Shown here: positions 45,501 to 56,662 of the stretch, piece by piece
Layout of the letters: each line of letters starts with the position of its first letter
Position numbering within the stretch: the first letter of the stretch is position 1
From: Branchiostoma floridae
Lineage: Eukaryota; Chordata; Leptocardii; Amphioxiformes; Branchiostomatidae
Assembly (NCBI RefSeq): GCF_000003815.2
Contig: NC_049982.1
Coordinates: 20,151,245 to 20,215,244, forward strand
Length of the DNA: 64,000 nucleotides
Reading direction: 5' to 3'
Notes under the pieces: model-generated
The model's input: the letters and a program-made list of their open reading frames with translations, nothing else
Database searches by the model: none
What the model was told of the DNA's origin: nothing
Position numbers and translations under genes: made by a program

Positions 45501-47348
45501 CTTACCTTCTCCTTTCCGGACAGCAAAGCGATAATTACACTTAAACATTTACACGAATATTGGTTGAATTCACAATTGTCCAAGTGGCAGTGACATTAAA
45601 AAAAAACATTTTTCCTCTGACAACATACCCTTGATCGCTACATATTGAACGATCCCCNNNNNNNNNNNNNNNNNNNNNNNNNNNNNNNNNNNNNNNNNNN
45701 NNNNNNNNNNNNNNNNNNNNNNNNNNNNNNNNNNNNNNNNNNNNNNNNNNNNNNNNNNNNNNNNNNNNNNNNNNNNNNNNNNNNNNNNNNNGATTGTTGG
45801 GTGTCAACAAATCACTGATTCTGTTCGGAAGCCAACAGTTCGCGACATTCCCAATGCCGGCCTGTGTTGTATGTAAAAACAGCAATGCCTTATATATGTT
45901 TCGGCGTGAAAAGGGGATCGTCCGATATGTAGCAATCAGGGGTATGTTGTCAGAGGAAAAATGTTTTTTTTAATGGCACTGCCACTTGGACGATTGTGAA
46001 TTCAACCAAAATTCGTGGAAGCTTACGTGTAATTATCGCTTTGCTGTTCAGGAAGGAGAAGGTAAGAATTGACCCGAACTTGCTCTTGTAACAGTCCAGA
46101 ATGGCACGGTGCGTGACCTCCCCCACCGTCATGTTTGATCATCGTGTTTAGTCTCCCGGGGACTATGGCTTCGTAGACAGGTCACAATGCGACTTACAGG
46201 TCCACAAAAGTAATTGTTAACAACAACGGACTGAACTCCAGAATGGCGGGGTGATTATTTACCGCTGAGAGGACTGAGGTTCACCGAGCAAAATGATTGG
46301 CTAAAAGTTTCGGATCTGTGACGTCAGAATCTCAGAACGAGGCCATTACGTCATCGGCCAGCGCGGCGGGCAGAGGAGGAGAGCGCAAAGTTCAAACGTG
46401 TCTACAGGGTCATATTAGGCGGATCAATGTAAAAATTGACGTACATCAACTTTTTAATGAGTAAACTACTGGAAAATAATGAATTGAAAATTTTCTGATG
46501 CTGTTCTTAAGTCAGGCACATTGTATACAGCAAAAGGCTGAGATTGATTTAATTTAATTAGGTACTTGGGGAGTTTTGTAGAAGACTGAATGCTTTTTTA
46601 TGCGCATGGGGCTAATGGCTTCTCTATCGTATAATGGTAAGTAGCATACATTTGTCACTTCTGCAATTGATATCTTATCGGAAAATAACAGTCCCGTCTG
46701 GAGTGGCATGCCCCTTTGATAACAATGTTGCCTTTTGTCCCCAGCTGCTGTAGAGAACCCACCCCCAGAGGATGTACAGATTGGGAAGTTGAACAGAGGC
46801 AATCGCATTGACTACGTGCTGCAGGAGAAGCCCATTGAGAGCTTCAATGAGTACCTCTTTGCACTTGGCAGTCATGTTTGTTACTGGTATGTGTATGTAT
46901 GTAGTACAGTGTACAGAAAAATTGCAAGGGCAAGGAATATGTATTATGTATTTGGTCATAACAGGTATACAGATGTAAATAAAAGTCTTCCTAGATCAAG
47001 GAATATGCATGATTTCAGTATTTTTGTAATCTACACTTATTTAGATGCTGTAATGCTCATTTCATTACATATTTTAAGAGGCTCCTATGAGCAATGTCTG
47101 CACTCCTGTTGATGAAGATTGTGCAGGTTCCTCCTGTGTCCGGTCAGAATGAAGAAGTAAGCAGAGCCTGTGTTGTTTTTGCAGCACTCCTGTAGTGTAA
47201 CATTGTGCAGGTTCTTCCGGTGACCAGTATTAAGCAGAGCCTGTGTTGTTTTTGCAGGGAATCTGAGGACACAGTCCTGCTGCTGATGAAGGAGATCTAC
47301 TCTACCAGTGGTGTCCTTCCCATGATTCCTGGGTCACAAGATCGGTAG
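36507..47348 (+). CDS. SEC23IP: SEC23-interacting protein (p125-like phospholipase family), 16 coding exons, complete
   Basis: Exons: 36507-36639, 37358-38026, 38320-38516, 38690-38891, 39908-39997, 40540-40681, 41007-41109, 41410-41515, 41722-41972, 42272-42367, 42733-42926, 43198-43342, 43773-43875, 44345-44542, 46745-46886 and 47258-47348. Phases agree; about 953 aa (human 1000). An N-terminal Pro/Gln-rich SEC23-binding part (to about 240) precedes a WWE-like block ([19 protein letters not shown]). The lipase-like core follows, with [17 protein letters not shown] and the nucleophile elbow GHSLG (S546). A SAM domain spans exons 9-10 ([14 protein letters not shown]), then comes a charged coiled-coil exon. 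The C-terminal DDHD domain has [34 protein letters not shown] and [22 protein letters not shown]. It acts at ER exit sites with COPII. In human SEC23IP phospholipase activity is not established despite the motif. A NAGNAG acceptor starts exon 3. Confidence 0.95.
44958..45035. mobile_element. 78-bp element nested in the left arm of the fold-back
   Basis: AGGGGCACTAAG at the left end is exactly inverted at the right (CTTAGTGCCCCT). It interrupts homology to the right arm of the larger element, so it arrived later. Non-coding. Confidence 0.65.
45658..45791. other. Assembly gap (Ns)
   Basis: 134 unknown bases at the turn of the fold-back element, inside the SEC23IP intron between exons 14 and 15. 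Hairpin structure is the likely reason for the gap. Confidence 0.99.
47160..47257 (+). repeat. Tandemly duplicated 3' splice site before the last SEC23IP exon
   Basis: GCAGAGCCTGTGTTGTTTTTGCAG stands at 47161-47184 and again at 47234-47257, with further similarity upstream (ATTGTGCAGGTTC). Only the second copy is followed by the conserved coding text. Use of the first would add codons reading TPVV and then a stop after Tyr-Cys, removing the end of the DDHD domain. Confidence 0.7.
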
Positions 47349-50076
47349 TGGCTAACCTCTGACTCTTACACCAGTATACCAGCGATGCCGTGTATCCGTA
47401 TGCGATGGGAACTTATGTAGATACATGTATTTTAAGAACACCTTTTAGATAACCTTGCCCAGAAGGGATATTATAATTTCAAATAAAGTCAATTGTGGCC
47501 AGGGCATTTAGAATCTAAAATTTTTTGACCTTATATCAAACGTATTCTGTAAAATGAGAAATGCACTATGTGTACATTAATGATGTTAGCCTTTTCAAGC
47601 TTAACTCTGCTTCTATGACAGTTAGTAGCAAAAAGAACAAAGGTAAGAATATGTTATGCTCTCCAATAGTATATACAATATACCTTTCCCTGTGTCAATG
47701 AGCTCTTTAACAGAATCTTTATCCTTTCAAAAATGTAAATATCTGGTTGACAGTGTCAAAAATTAATTGGTCACCAAATGAAAATAAAAGTGACATCAGA
47801 CTGCACTAATAGGTCCTCATCCACAACAATCTTTGAATAGGCATGACAAGGGTAAATTTGACTGTGACAGTACCGGTATATCTTTCTTTATGTTTGTAAT
47901 AGTAAGCTTTACTTTGCTTTAAAAGTTCTTGTTGGTGGCAATATTAGTATGGAGCTTAAGTCCTAAGCAACCGTGACGTGTCAGTCATTCTGCAATTGTA
48001 TGTACATAAATGTCACAGGCAAAAAGTTTTTTTTGTGTTTCAAGTAAGTGCACCTCGGCTATGGTTACAGAATTTAATCACATTTGAACTGTCATGCTAG
48101 CAACTTTCGCTTGGTTCTGTAAGCAGGTGCATTTTGTGACTCCATTGTTGGTTGGATTATGCATGAAACTGCAGAGCTGTTCTGTTTACATTTTGGCCCT
48201 TCTTAGCTGCACAAACATGAACACAAATGTCCACTCTAACTTTGATCAAACAGAAACCTTGTCCTGGAGAGGTTTTAAGTACAGCGGCACACCTTTAATG
48301 ACTGCTGTGACAGTAACATTGTAGAAATGTGTACATTTCATAGAAGGATATTATAGACAAGATGCTTATCGGTCCTGTGTGCCAATGCAATAAACAGCTG
48401 TTTTGAATGCAAGTGAGCAGTTATCTATTTCATTTGGTGTATAATATAATGATTGTTGGTAAAATGATACCTTAATTCTGTAGCTGCCATCAATGCATTG
48501 TGGGGTATGAAATACATTGTATATCAAACAGTATGTAATGCAGAATTACGCAGCCCATATTATGATATCAAACTTGCTGCTTTAAATGCAAATAAAATCT
48601 ATGTTCATTTTGAACATGTTGATGTTACAAAGATACACAAATGACTGGTGCCAACAATGTTTTTGTGGTACATTTGACTCAATACAATAGCTGCTTATGT
48701 CATAAATATTTCAGTTTCAATAACATGATTGGCTTGACATATAAGATAATTGTATTTGCTATCAAAAGAGCCAAGGATTCTTAAAAACATGTTTTTTTTT
48801 CAATTAATGAAATAAATAATGTTACCATGATGATTTGAAGGAATCGGAGTATGATTAGAATAATACGGATAACAGTGATGTGTAACTTCAATTAAAACAG
48901 TGTTCTTGATATGAAGGCTACGGCAAATCAGCCTTATGCGTTTTAGGCGTATAACTACTGTTTCATTCAGTCAATATGTTTTCTTCGTGGCTAAAAGTTT
49001 GATAAATGAAGTCTTATTATATTCTTCTGTTGAAAAAAAAAACGAGCCCGGTGAATTCACCTACGTGTGGTCAGCATGGCTGAAAGAGACGCAATCACGG
49101 CTGATTGAAGTATTGTGACCAGCACACATAACATAGTCGTTTATTTACGTGTGCGTGGTTGTTGTATCCCAGAGTGACAGTAACAATCATTTATTGGTAC
49201 CAAAGAGATGTGTTGATTAAAAGAACGCCTGGATGCCAGACTGTTTCTATGGCCTACACAGACCAACTCCTCAGCTCTAGCATAGCATGCCCCCCAATAA
49301 CAGAACAGCCCCCCAAGTTAGGACCTGATATCTTTAAGGTCGGGTCGGGGTCTGGCATTGAGGCTAACTGTGCTTTTGGACATTAGTAGAAGTAGGCATT
49401 CATCTCTGGAGATGATGACAACGCGCTGGTTTCATGGCCGTGGGCAGCGTCTTCTGAGGCTGGTCATGATCAGTCAAATCTTTCCATGGCAGTTGTGTTC
49501 AAAGTATGGACACATAAAAGTATGTGGGTGTATCTGTCTGCAAGGAGGTTAAAAATCAGTGTTTTTTTTTAACCTCCTTGCTGTCTGTTACACGATAACT
49601 CGAGATGCCTTCTTGTTGGGTTGTTTTCATATTTGGTATCCAAGCGCGCATAAGTTTTCGTCCGTTTCCAAAAGTAAAAAAAAAGTTTGGATTATAATGT
49701 TATATGCCGTAAACTGGAAAAAAAAAAGGATATAGGAAAACGGTTTCTACTGTGGCTCCTGTGGTTAGTACAGCCCGTCGTCATGGTTACATTCACTTGC
49801 ATCGGGATATAATGGTTTTACTTTGTGGTGACGAGCGTGATGATGTAATTGTTCGTTATCTATAGACCCTATGGGCTAAATTGAAAAGAAATAAGGAGAC
49901 TTGTTCCTAAGCCTCTAGCATGAAAGAAGGACCTGAAAGAGATAATTATAGAAGTTAGAGAAAAGGCGAGGCTGGTGACAGTCGACATCTACCAAGAGAC
50001 GTCGTTCTCACAACACGCGGTGTTTCTCTCCGTGTCTTCAACGTCGACGAAACCATAGCTCACGCACAACAGAAGG
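47349..50076 (+). other. SEC23IP 3' UTR and spacer to the GPCR gene
   Basis: Candidate polyadenylation signals AATAAA are at 47482-47487, 48389-48394 and 48591-48596. Beyond these the sequence is AT-rich without recognisable exons. A perfect short hairpin (CAAGGAGGTTAAAA ... TTTTAACCTCCTTG) spans 49541-49580, and related AAGGAGGTTA words occur near 25070 and 55530. The 5' UTR of the GPCR is presumably within the last few hundred bases. Confidence 0.5.
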
Positions 50077-51213
50077 ATGTATTACAAAGATAACTACATG
50101 AGGGCGGCAGTGGTGATCCTCCTGTTCACAACAGTTCGCTACTCCCGGATAACCCTGGCCGCCGGAGGAGAGATGAACGTTACTGGGCAGCCCGGCAACA
50201 AAACGGACCAGCTCCACGGCTCAACACTACGGAACGGCTCGGCTGTGATCTGTGACACCTCCCCGGCAACCAACAGCTCTAGAATACAACAAAACATCAC
50301 TTCTGATGACCCAGAATGTCTTCAAAATGACTTCCCAACTAAGCCATCCCCACTGGAAGGTCGAGGCCCTGCCTGGCCCTTGTATTTCACAGTATCCCTT
50401 GGGCTCTGGTCTACCGTGACAAACAGCCTACCTCTGGCAGCCATTGTCAAGAAAGAACAGCTCCATACTCCCGCCTATATCCTCATGGCTAATCTGGCAG
50501 CCAGCGACGTCTTGACCGGTACAGCCTTCGTATTTGGGGGCGGTTCGGTTCTGGTTTTCATATATACCAAGACCACCACCTCCGACACCTTGGCCCGTCT
50601 CCGCCTCGCATCTATCCTTCTTTCGGGCCTGTCCTCCGCCTACAGCCTGCTGGCTCTGACGGCTGAGCGCTACTGGTTCATCATCCATGGAATGACCTAC
50701 GTCAACAACGTCACCAACAACAAGTGCAAAGTGGTGATTGCGATCATCTGGATTTGGTCAATGCTACTAGCTATGCTGCCGATCTTCGGTTGGCACTGCG
50801 TCTGGTCTGTTGACGAAGGATGCCTTTCGTTGGGCGGGGGTTTGCCCCAAGGCTATGTGGCCGTTGTCCTAGTGTTCATTTTCATCCCGATGGTGTCCAT
50901 CATACTCCTCAACACGCGGGTGTTCTGGTGCCTCTGGATGCACATGAACGCCATCGCTGCCCAAGAAGCCGCGGTGGGCTCCCAGTCCAGCATCAACCGG
51001 AAATCTGCCATCACCGTCATCCTCATCACCATCGTGTTCCTGCTGGGGTGGCTGCCATTTTCCGTCAGAATGGCGCTACTCATCAAAGACGACGATGAGC
51101 TGGCTAAACTGCTGGTCTTCATCGTCTTGAACTCGTCAATCAACCCGATCATCTACGGCTTTCGCCTGGCCGAGGTTCGTCGCAACGTTGCACGGCTCTT
51201 CGTGAGCAACTAG
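50077..51213 (+). CDS. Class A GPCR, EDG/cannabinoid-like (MECA group), single exon
   Basis: The 378-aa frame starts at 50077; Met8 is an alternative that begins a signal-peptide-like stretch (RAAVVILLFTTV). The extracellular N-terminus has five N-glycosylation sequons (N34, N41, N53, N66, N73). Seven hydrophobic segments lie at about 100-124, 134-158, 175-197, 217-239, 258-280, 311-333 and 345-361. Marks are HTPAYILMANLAASDVLTG in TM2, ERY (197-199) in place of DRY, FGWHC (237-241), WLPF (325-328) and NPIIY (356-360). TM3 lacks the usual disulfide Cys while loop 2 has a close pair (C241, C249), as in EDG/S1P and cannabinoid receptors. The ligand cannot be read from the sequence; a lipid is plausible by family. 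The lack of introns is common in this group. Confidence 0.9.
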   Translation: MYYKDNYMRAAVVILLFTTVRYSRITLAAGGEMNVTGQPGNKTDQLHGSTLRNGSAVICDTSPATNSSRIQQNITSDDPECLQNDFPTKPSPLEGRGPAWPLYFTVSLGLWSTVTNSLPLAAIVKKEQLHTPAYILMANLAASDVLTGTAFVFGGGSVLVFIYTKTTTSDTLARLRLASILLSGLSSAYSLLALTAERYWFIIHGMTYVNNVTNNKCKVVIAIIWIWSMLLAMLPIFGWHCVWSVDEGCLSLGGGLPQGYVAVVLVFIFIPMVSIILLNTRVFWCLWMHMNAIAAQEAAVGSQSSINRKSAITVILITIVFLLGWLPFSVRMALLIKDDDELAKLLVFIVLNSSINPIIYGFRLAEVRRNVARLFVSN

Positions 51214-52944
51214 TGAAACGCTGACTCGGCTCTGCGTGGAATGGAAGAAACTGCATCTCTAACACTTTGTCCCCTCAGAGTTTAAGATGGAAGAGAAGAG
51301 GGATTCATAGAAATAACATCAGGCTCTCCGATTTTCGAACAACCATGGCAACACCTACATGTACAATAAGAGAAACAACACAAAGTACTGAGTGATTATC
51401 AAATATAACAAACACTAGATGGCGCTCACTTCAATTCAAAAGCACATTAAAGCAGGACATCAAAGCCAGGCGCAAAAACATCTTGCTGGAAAAGAAGGGT
51501 GATAGACGTCCGGGTGACAACAACAACAACAGTAGCAGCAGCACCATGGACAGGTCCATGGAGAGAGCAGACAGCATGAAAATCACGAAGACCATCAAGA
51601 CAAGTGAAAACGACAAGACGCGGATCACAAAGGTAATCACTTACTCTACCGATATTAAGAGAATTATAAAAACCTGGACAGGCAGCCCCGACACCAAAAT
51701 AGAGACGGACGGACACATAATTTAGTTTTGTTTTGTAATCTTTGTACATTATTCGTTGATCTATTCCTGTGACACTGCTAGAATATGAAACGTACAGAAC
51801 ATTTGTTAGACCTGGGTTATCTCGTGACGTGTTACTGAAATGCTAGAAAGTGTTATTTGTAACGGCCATTACTTACTTAGCGTTTGAGTTAAATGGAAAG
51901 ACCATGCCTCCTTCAATGCATGCGCAAGGAAGAAGTAAATTAGAACCAAGGGGTAGCCAGTTATTAAATAGACCAATCATCTACAACTATTTTTATGGTT
52001 GTTTTTGTTTCTATATAAATTGTAATAATATTACTGGCGAAAAACGTAATGATGTATTTGTTCCGCTGTAATAGATCCTATATGGACTCCACTGAAAAGC
52101 AATACACAATGTATTGTGATTTTTGTCAGCCAGTACAATATAAGAGTAATTGCAGAAAGTAGTACGGTGATGTATGATATGTTTGCTTTTTCAACAAAAC
52201 AAAGTTTGTTGGTGTCATTTACCACGAAGGGCAACGAGAGACAATGGACATATTACCCGTTTCGGCTGATTCTGACAGTTGGTAGCACTAATCTGGAGCC
52301 GTAGAGGGGATGTTAAAAAGATAAAATTGGATGGGCAACAAGAATTTGTTTTTCAGTTGCTTTGTAACACTTCAATAAACGTCATTGAAACAGATTTTAT
52401 CATACCCCATACGACCCGGATGGAATTAAGTCATTATAAGTAATTTGTCCATTTCTCATTCTCCTACAATGTTATCATCTTGCTTATAATTCGTCATGTA
52501 ACTTACTTGAAATGGTGAACCACATGAATTAAACACATTTGTGAAGCAGAAAGTTGGAATCATGCTTTTTATTGGACGCTTTTTTTTCGTGAAGCAAAAA
52601 TGGCCAGTATGGCCAAATAGACAAAATACTGGTCATTCAACCACAAAATACATATTCACATATACAAAGTCCAGCCGTACAAAACTACTTGTATTAGTGA
52701 ACCCACTGTTAGGTCAGAGCCTTCAGCCTCCATGCAATGCTACTAATCTGAAGAATGAATCATCATCATCACAAGTTTTCGTTCCTCCAATTTTGCTGCT
52801 TTGACTATGAAGTACAAGTGGTTGGTAGGACGACTCTGACAAGGTCTCTAAAAGAAAGAGGACCCATCCATACAATAACTCAATCTCTCAGATGTTCAGA
52901 AATTTCCTTCAAACATGATCTTGTTTCACATTGCAGGGCAGACC

Positions 52945-53107
52945 TACTCTCCAAGCAGAGGTTTGGCTCCAGATGTCGGTCATTCTATTTTGCCCTGTTT
53001 CTTTCATGTCTGCCAAAGAAAGCGGAACAAGATAGAAAGCCCAACAAAAATTCCTAAAAACATTTTTAGATAAAACACATTTAGCCAAACATCTAGTTTA
53101 AGAGTTA
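52945..53107. mobile_element. 163-bp MITE of the CTCTCCAAGC family
   Basis: GGCAGACC flanks the element on both sides (52937-52944 and 53108-53115). It starts TACTCTCCAAGCAGAGG and ends AAGAGTTA, a decayed version of the inverted end. The interior contains AAGATAGAAAGCCCAACAAAAA as in the other members. This is an older copy than 22556-22661 because the right terminus is diverged. Confidence 0.75.
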
Positions 53108-53710
53108 GGCAGACCATTTTTTAAAAGTTTGTCTAACACTGTCTAAAGTTGTATTCTGTTGTCTCTTTGGTTTCATCATTTGAAGCTCTTCAGATTGTGG
53201 GCACTCTATGTTTTGTCTGTGTTTAACAAATGCAGACACAGACCCTGACCTCAGTGACAGTTCCTAGTCTAGCTATGAACAAGCCTACAACATACATTTG
53301 TATACAGAAGGGGAAGACTGCAAAGGCATTCATGAGGCAGGTGTAGAAAAATCTGAAAAAATTCATGTCGGGTTATGCAGAAAATATGCCCCCAATTCAG
53401 TTGTACATTTTGTAGTTATCAAGTAGTCTTTTATCTTGCCATCCTAAAATTGTTTAATAATCGTTAACTTTTGGCACCCACCTCATGGGCCTTTGCAGTT
53501 GACCTCACTAGATACTTTACAAGGGCATAGGATAACAGTGACATTAGAATTGTCTGCCATGCTGCGTGGTTAAAGTTGTCGTGTCAACTCTGTGAAAGCA
53601 CAGTTATCATGACATAATCATTTGCAAACTTGTAGGTCTCAGTCTACCAGGTTCAACCAACCAGCATGGCAGCTGTCATGTGATCATCCTATTGAGTAGC
53701 ATCTCAGTTT

Positions 53711-53725
53711 GGTTGCCATGGCAAC
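53711..53725. promoter_or_regulatory. Perfect RFX X-box palindrome
   Basis: GGTTGCCATGGCAAC is an exact match to the palindromic X-box bound by RFX winged-helix factors. It lies in non-coding DNA about 2.9 kb beyond the LDB stop codon and 2.5 kb after the GPCR. Regulatory use is inference. Confidence 0.45.
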
Positions 53726-56285
53726 ATGCTTCTATTTACATTATGGTTTCATAGTATGAAACACTCTTGGTGAAAACTTAAACATAAATGCACAAGTGTG
53801 TTGTTCCTTCAATGGTCTACCTCTCCCTGCATTTGGCAAAAACTGTAGCTGTTCCATGACTTTAAGCCATGAGGCAAAATAAAATGTTTATTACGTGGGA
53901 AAAGACCAATCCTGGCTGTCAATCAAAACCAGTCTTTATCCAAAGAGAGTGGTAGTATATTCATCACGTTTGCATTTCTACACTTTTGGTTTTGTGGTGA
54001 TTTCTAAGCTTTGACTGGGATACAAAGTAGTGTACTAACATAAAGTTGACCAAAATTAAAGTCATTGGTTGGTTTGTAGCTTTAAAAAAAAAAGAAAAAG
54101 AAAAGGAGAATCAATTTGTAGTGCTTTGTTTGACCTTTGGGCCAATCTTCTTGCAACAGCTTGGGCAGTGAACTCTGCTAGTCATTATCAAAATGCTTCT
54201 GATGACTTCCAATCTTAACTTGCCAACCTGTTATGGCATTCAACAGTCTGTTAGGAGTGTCACGCTTACAACTATAAAACTATCTCCGACTGTACAGTAA
54301 TTTCACATACTCATAGAGGCCAAAGTTGGAAAATTCTATGAGGTTCAGCTAAGTATTGTACTGATACTTAAGCTCAGTGCTACTTTGGTAAAAACTATTC
54401 AGCATCTGGTAACATACATGTATCTGAGAGGGGATCTGTATAATATAAAATGTTGCACAATTGAACATAACATGAACCATTATACATGTACATATTAATG
54501 TTGGCAAGTCTTTGGAAATGATGTAAACATAGGTAAGGCTGACAGTAGCACCTCCATTTCCAGGCAAGAAACAAGTCAGATTTGGCCTTAAGTGGAGGAC
54601 TACACTGGGAATTGGTACACATAGCTTTAAATGATATCCAAGGAGTTGTTTGGCACTGAGATGTGATGTAAGAGAGAGAGAGAGAACTTTTAGGTAAATG
54701 ATACATATGCCCTATCTACCTTTGCTCTTGTCAAACTGTTAACCACAAACTAAAAAGGTTCTTGTGTAAACATTGTAACAGAGGGTGGGTAAAAATCCTT
54801 TGTTTGTACTTGTGTACCCAATTCATCAAAACAGACTTTTGTATGACACTGTTTTTCTTCTGATAAGAGATACAGTAACTGTGTCAATAATGATACTGGT
54901 GATCCCACAAATGGCACAAAGTGTATCTTGTGGAACAAAACATGTCCTTCACTAATATCTGCACATATGTAGAAGGGAAAGGCAAGAACAGAGGGGCATG
55001 CAAGAGTCTTGGTGTATGGATCTAAGAGATTCAGACAATCTTGCTCCCTCCCAAACCTAATCAAACTGACAAACTTCCTTTAAATGGACTAATAATAATA
55101 CATGTAATAAGGCTGGTATAAAAACCAAGACATGGAATATAATAAACCTAAAACACAATATCAGGACCTGATATGTCATTTTTTACATACAATAATAAAG
55201 ACATACACAATACTTTGGGCTTTATGATATAAGGAGTATAAGGAGTATACATTTGACTACCATCCTGCTAATGTTTAAATAATTACTCAACTATAAAGTA
55301 TTAAACACTTTCACACATACCTAATAAAATACTTTTTACAAGGCAATGGAATGGTACAGAACTATTAAGCATTTATTAAATTGTACATGGTGTTTGACCT
55401 TGCAATACCTCTGCCATGATTGGTCTTTTAGTCTGGCCTCCAGCCATTTTTATAGTGTACATGTATGCTGGTCTAAAGTATACACCAGTATAAAGGTTAT
55501 AACTGGTGTATAAATGAGTTTATCCCTATAACCTCCTTGCCAGTATAACATTGGAGGTGTAGAGTTACACTTAGCAAGATGATGGGTAACTGTGGCTCTT
55601 ACTAAAATGAGACAACAAATAAGAAAACAACTATGCTATAACTCTGGATAAAAATACTGTTAAATTTCACTTCTTATTTACTGTCCCTAAAGGTGTTGAG
55701 AGCTAATTCTGACCTTTAAACATGCCACAATCCTGTATCAAGACCAATGTGTAGTACTGTACTGTACTGTACTGTAGTGAGCACTTCTCTGGTGGGAGGC
55801 CGACAGATATAAAAAAAAACTAGCTAGATCTGTGATCCAAGTGGTCCTGTTACTGCAATTTACATTGTATATTTCTTCCACAGAAAACTCAATTAGAAAT
55901 TACATACAAGTAAATATGCCACATACCATTACTATCATGTATATCGTCTATAAAAAAACATACAAGTATTCAAAGGTATAGCTATTGATTATCAAAATGA
56001 TACAATGATAAGTAAATGTATATTGAAATTATCATCTGTCTATATCAAGCTAGGGCAACTTAAATACTCAAGGTAGAACTGAACCTCAGAATGAACAAAA
56101 CGTAAATGAAGAGGCAAACACCACATTTTCATATTAAAAGAGAAGTTGTCATTTAAAAGGCTAAATCTGTAACTACTGTTTATCAATCAAAACAGGTAAT
56201 GATTCAGTCACTATTCTGTAATTGCTGTTTAGTGATATTCATCTGGAATGCACATAACAACCTACCCTATGTAACCCTAATGACA

Positions 56286-56319
56286 GTTTCCATGGTGACA
56301 TCTGTGTTACCATGGAAAC
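56286..56319. promoter_or_regulatory. Pair of X-box-like palindromes
   Basis: GTTTCCATGGTGAC (56286-56299) and GTTACCATGGAAAC (56306-56319) are two near-matches to the RFX site, 6 bp apart; TATGGTCACC and CCTATGGTGATAGC follow as weaker relatives. They lie in the probable LDB 3' UTR. Confidence 0.4.
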
Positions 56320-56662
56320 CTATGGTCACCTATCCTACTTAACCATACTGATGGTTCCTATGGTGATAGCTGGGGAGATCCTCTAACACCATTTGCTGAT
56401 AGAGGGAAGGTTTGGATGTATAGGGAGGAGGATAAAGTTCAACAGTCTTGGAAGAACACTCTGGCTACCTTCCCTCCATGGTGCTGTTTTGTCACAATAC
56501 AAGACATTGGGTTAATACAAGACAGATGGAGAATGCACCGTGTCAAATGTGGGCAGGGTCAGATCAACACTTGGGTTGTTCCAAGACAGTTAGACTAAGC
56601 CAATCACTTTAGGACAAAGAGAATCCCTCCCACCTACAGAGCCACCCCTACTGTACAGTGGA

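Larger units (their letters stand above)
44743..46716. mobile_element. 2-kb fold-back element with about 0.8-0.9-kb inverted arms in a SEC23IP intron
   Basis: AAAGGGGCATTCCACTACAG at the left end is matched by an inverted GGGGCATGCCACTCCAG at the right end. Homology continues inward through GTAAAAATTGACGTA, GGCGGATCAATG, TGACGTCAGAATCTCAGAA, AATGGCGGGGTG, GGACTATGGCTTCGTAGAC and GTATGTTGTCAGAGG up to the assembly gap. The arms differ by scattered changes and small indels. No transposase is visible in the part that was sequenced. In the SEC23IP transcript this would make a very long RNA hairpin. Confidence 0.85.
51214..56662. other. GPCR 3' UTR and spacer/3' UTR of LDB; no gene recognised
   Basis: A GPCR polyadenylation signal (AATAAA, 52374-52379) is plausible. 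The Asn/Ser-repeat frame at 51483-51725 lies within this probable 3' UTR and has no family resemblance. From about 53 kb to 56.6 kb the DNA is AT-rich and non-coding. Because the LDB gene stops at 56663 reading leftwards, much of it may be a long LDB 3' UTR. It holds one MITE and palindromic X-box-like sites, which are listed separately. Confidence 0.5.

Noticed and set aside
51483-51725. 80-codon Asn/Ser-rich frame after the GPCR
   Set aside because: Low-complexity (CAACAACAACAGTAGCAGCAG) text in the probable 3' UTR with no known domain; not supported as a gene.
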